Of a stretch of DNA of 8,183 nucleotides, positions 6,162 through 8,183 are shown one piece after another. The translations under genes and the position numbers were made by a program. The stretch is from NCBI GenBank assembly GCA_035282865.1, contig DATEVB010000203.1, positions 1-8,183 on the forward strand. The letters are read 5' to 3'. How positions within the stretch are numbered: position 1 is the stretch's first letter; every line of letters begins with the position of its first letter. The notes below the pieces were generated by a model. The model was not told the DNA's origin and ran no database searches. It saw only the letters and a list, made by a program, of their open reading frames with translations. The DNA comes from UBA4744 sp035282865 (GTDB lineage Bacteria > Actinomycetota > Acidimicrobiia > Spongiisociales > UBA4744).

Positions 6162-7878
6162 GCGGCGCCGCAATACGCTCGCCCGTCAGTTGTTGACCTG
6201 GTACGCGGTCACGGTGCTCATCGTCCTGTCAGTCCTCGGTATTGCCGTCAACCGCGTGCTCGAAAGGCAGCTGCTCGGTGACCTCACCGACTCCCTCGAG
6301 TCCCACGCCTTGCTGTTACAGGCGACCCTCGGCGGCCGATCTGATATCCAGGACGCCGTCCCGACGTGGGCGCGCGGCGAGAACCTCCGTGTCACGGTGA
6401 TCGACGCGAATGGAACGATCCTGGCCGACACGTCCCGCGATCCAATCGGAATGGAGAATCATGCCGATCGGCCCGAGGTTCGAGCGGCGCTCGCCGGGAC
6501 GACCGGGGTTGCTTCGAGGATCAGTGCCAGCGTCGGGGTGGAATACCGATACGTGGCGGTTCCACCCACAGCCGACGGGTGGATCGTGCGCGTAGCCGAA
6601 CCGGTGAGCGTGATTGCCCAACGCCTGCAACGGTTGAGAACTGCAATTGCCGTAGCCGGTCTGGGGGCAGCCCTGCTGGGAGTCGGGGCCGTGTGGTTGG
6701 TTGCCCGCAGGATCGTGCGATCCATACAGCAGGTTGCGGAGTCGGCACAGCGAATCGCCGCCGGCGATCCAACCACCAAGATCGGTGGCTCTCACACGGT
6801 CGAATTGCGGAAAATGGCCGACACCGTCGACCAGATGGTTGGTGAACTTGGCAGAAAAGCACAGCAGAGCGACGATGAGCGCTTGCTCCGGGACCGGATC
6901 CTCGACGCACTAGAAGAAGGGGCGATCTTGATCGGTGCCGGCGACTCAGTCGTGTACTCCAACACGTGGGCCCGTACCGCATTGGGGGTACGGCAATCGC
7001 TCGCCCAACTCCCGGGTCCTCTTCAGGAATTGGCCCGCCAGGCTCGTGTCGCGTCGGAGGTCGTTCACCGGGAGTTCGACCACGGGATTCCAGCTCGTCG
7101 ACTAACCGCCTCGGCTCTTCTGCCACATGAGGCAGGGAGCGTGCTGCTGGTGTTGCAGGACGTCACGGACGCGGTCCGGGTAGAGGCCATGCGGCGGGAC
7201 TTTGTGGCCGACGCATCCCATGAGTTGAAGACGCCCATCTCGGCCATTCAGGCAGGATCGGAAACCATCCTGCGTGCCATCGATGAGGATCCGGAGGCGG
7301 CCAGGACGTTTGCGGAGCAGGTACGGCTCAATGCCATTCGCCTGGGGCGCATCGTGGTTGATCTGCTCGATCTATCGCGTCTCGAAACCGAGGAACCTGT
7401 CTTCGAACAGGTGAGGTTGGACGAACTGGTGAGAGATGAAGTGGCCAGGCTCGACCGTCCCAGCGGAAAGGCACCGGTCGATTTGATATTGGAGGCGGCA
7501 CCGGTCGTCGTGTTGGGGAGCAGGAATGACTTACGGCTTGCGACTCGCAATCTCCTGGACAATGCCCAGCGGTACGCACCCGGTGGCGAAGTCCGGATTG
7601 CGGTCCGGCGACTGGATGACGAGGCGGTCCTCGAGGTAGCCGACAATGGCGTCGGGATACCCACTCGTGACTTGCCACGTATCTTCGAGCGCTTCTACCG
7701 GGTCGATGTGGCGCGCTCGCGGCAAACGGGCGGTACCGGGCTGGGCCTGGCCATCGTCAAGCACGTGGCGGAGCGGCATGGTGGGCGTGTGGAGGTCGAG
7801 AGCGAGTTTGGGGCAGGATCGACCTTTCGGCTTCTTTTCCCGATAGTTGAGGTGAATGCCGCCTCGGGAGACGTCTGA
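6154..7878 (+). CDS. phoR: Phosphate-regulon sensor histidine kinase PhoR (PhoR/SenX3-type)
   Basis: This membrane histidine kinase should phosphorylate the adjacent RegX3-like regulator. Its 574 residues show TM1 (about 12-33), an extracytoplasmic domain (about 34-160), TM2 (163-184), a HAMP linker (about 185-238), a PAS-like domain (about 245-345) and the kinase core. The outer domain carries RVTVIDANGTILADT and MENHADRPEV, a pattern recalled from Bacillus-type PhoR extracytoplasmic PAS/Cache folds and different from the short E. coli PhoR N-terminus. Catalytic motifs are complete: phospho-acceptor His356 in DASHELKTPISAI, N-box NLLDN (466-470), G1 DNGVGI (497-502), F-box RFYRVD (513-518) and G2 GGTGLGLAI (526-534). 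The start overlaps the regulator gene by 8 bp with no evident ribosome binding site, so coupled translation is likely. It is the last gene of the operon. The retained HAMP and large sensor distinguish it from the smaller mycobacterial SenX3. Confidence 0.94.
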   Translation: MAERRRNTLARQLLTWYAVTVLIVLSVLGIAVNRVLERQLLGDLTDSLESHALLLQATLGGRSDIQDAVPTWARGENLRVTVIDANGTILADTSRDPIGMENHADRPEVRAALAGTTGVASRISASVGVEYRYVAVPPTADGWIVRVAEPVSVIAQRLQRLRTAIAVAGLGAALLGVGAVWLVARRIVRSIQQVAESAQRIAAGDPTTKIGGSHTVELRKMADTVDQMVGELGRKAQQSDDERLLRDRILDALEEGAILIGAGDSVVYSNTWARTALGVRQSLAQLPGPLQELARQARVASEVVHREFDHGIPARRLTASALLPHEAGSVLLVLQDVTDAVRVEAMRRDFVADASHELKTPISAIQAGSETILRAIDEDPEAARTFAEQVRLNAIRLGRIVVDLLDLSRLETEEPVFEQVRLDELVRDEVARLDRPSGKAPVDLILEAAPVVVLGSRNDLRLATRNLLDNAQRYAPGGEVRIAVRRLDDEAVLEVADNGVGIPTRDLPRIFERFYRVDVARSRQTGGTGLGLAIVKHVAERHGGRVEVESEFGAGSTFRLLFPIVEVNAASGDV

Positions 7879-8048
7879 TCACACTGCTGTGGCTGCAGTC
7901 CGTTTGAACGTCGGAGTGCCGGGTCGGGCGAGGCCGATGGCACCTGGAGAACTGCTCCGGCGGCGAGCATCCATTTTCCCCAAGAGACCAGAGCCACCAC
8001 GAACGCCCATCCGTGCCGGGAGGTGTCCTGGAGAGCCTGGACCAGTGC
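7879..8048. other. Convergent intergenic region after phoR, no gene seen
   Basis: These 170 bp separate the end of phoR from the end of the convergent PhoU-like gene. The open frames that cross it have no plausible start and no family resemblance. A 5 bp inverted repeat (ACTGC at 7883-7887, GCAGT at 7895-7899) and an imperfect hairpin near 8025-8042 are the only visible structures. Neither is followed by a T-tract in either direction. Confidence 0.5.
8025..8042. terminator. Weak imperfect hairpin, possible bidirectional terminator
   Basis: GTCCTGG (8025-8031) and CCTGGAC (8036-8042) pair with one central T-T mismatch around the 4 nt loop AGAG. The hairpin lies 7 bp downstream of the PhoU-like gene's stop codon and 147 bp beyond the phoR stop. 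Its position suits termination of the minus-strand gene, but there is no U-tract and the stem is short, so this is only a possibility. Confidence 0.2.
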
Positions 8049-8183
8049 TTACTCGCGGTCCGCTTTGGTCTCGTCGTAGTAGTCGAGCCGGTCGATCGGC
8101 ATGACGAGCGACGTGAGAATGTTCATCAAGTGGGCGGTGATTCGCTTGAAGTACCGGTAGAGCAACGCACGCGGTACCGCTTC
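8049..8183 (-). CDS. Second PhoU-family protein, divergent (C-terminal 44 residues, runs off window)
   Basis: An open minus-strand frame enters from the right edge and ends at a TAA (8051-8049), giving 44 codons. It begins EAVPRALLYRYFKRITAHLM and ends in an acidic tail DYYDETKADRE. The RYFKRITAHLMNI stretch aligns with the last helix of PhoU domains, whose canonical form is RxLERxGDHxxNI. The Arg, Ile, His and Asn-Ile framework is kept, but the metal-ligand Glu and Asp are replaced by Lys and Ala. This resembles PhoU-like regulators of the RYLKRIAAH type, often annotated as PhoU-domain proteins. The gene is convergent with the pst operon and would be a second PhoU paralogue. Because only the C-terminus is visible, the family call rests on one helix and the location next to a Pho locus. 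Confidence 0.55.
   Translation of the reverse strand, partial: EAVPRALLYRYFKRITAHLMNILTSLVMPIDRLDYYDETKADRE

Noticed and set aside
7695..8000. Minus-strand frame with a hydrophobic stretch (WAFVVALVSWGKWML), in the same frame as the PhoU-like gene past its stop, suggesting a decayed or small membrane protein
   Set aside because: It would start at a GTG without a clear ribosome binding site. It loses any protein-like character after the hydrophobic patch and overlaps the 3' end of phoR by more than 180 bp antisense. Chance hydrophobicity in GC-rich DNA is more likely.
7856..8104. 82-codon + strand open frame after phoR
   Set aside because: Pro/Arg-rich composition typical of GC-rich non-coding frames. 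It overlaps both phoR and the convergent PhoU-like gene and has no domain.
1..8183. CRISPR arrays, tRNA or rRNA genes, insertion sequences or attachment sites
   Set aside because: No spaced direct repeats, tRNA-like cloverleaf, transposase motifs or terminal inverted repeats were seen. Apart from short gaps the window is filled by the pst-pho genes.

Overview
The window holds a compact, apparently complete phosphate (Pho) locus on the + strand: pstS, pstC, pstA, pstB, phoU, a RegX3/PhoB-type response regulator and a PhoR-type sensor kinase. It is flanked by two minus-strand genes that run off the window edges. DNA is GC-rich. The response regulator closely resembles mycobacterial RegX3. Both lipoproteins carry Thr-rich linkers just after the lipobox cysteine, and the Pho box has the actinobacterial 7+4 spacing. 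Together these suggest a high-GC actinobacterium, perhaps an Acidimicrobiia-like environmental lineage. That placement is inference.

Layout. Bases 1-280 (minus) encode the N-terminus of an exported lipoprotein, probably a secreted beta-propeller protein. The 237 bp divergent intergenic region (281-517) carries an 11-bp-phased Pho box (405-448), a possible -10 (454-459) and the pstS ribosome binding site. pstS (518-1543) is followed by a 73 bp gap with a perfect 11 bp inverted repeat (1559-1595), the only real gap in the operon. From pstC to phoR (1617-7878) every junction overlaps or is 1 nt apart: pstC/pstA and pstB/phoU share ATGA, phoU/regX3 overlap by 11 bp, and regX3/phoR overlap by 8 bp. 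The 170 bp after phoR contains no convincing gene. Bases 8049-8183 (minus, convergent) encode the C-terminus of what looks like a second, divergent PhoU-family protein.

How the genes work together. PstS captures phosphate outside the membrane, PstC/PstA form the channel and PstB hydrolyses ATP. PhoU links transporter state to the PhoR kinase, and PhoR phosphorylates the RegX3-like regulator. That regulator is expected to bind the Pho box ahead of pstS, closing a positive loop during phosphate starvation.

Nothing here looks like a wholly new system. The most unusual points are the large extracytoplasmic insert in PstA with a CX8C pair (a second CX8C pair occurs in PstS), the second PhoU-like gene lacking the canonical metal-ligand motif, the pstS-pstC hairpin, and the divergent lipoprotein sharing the pst promoter region.
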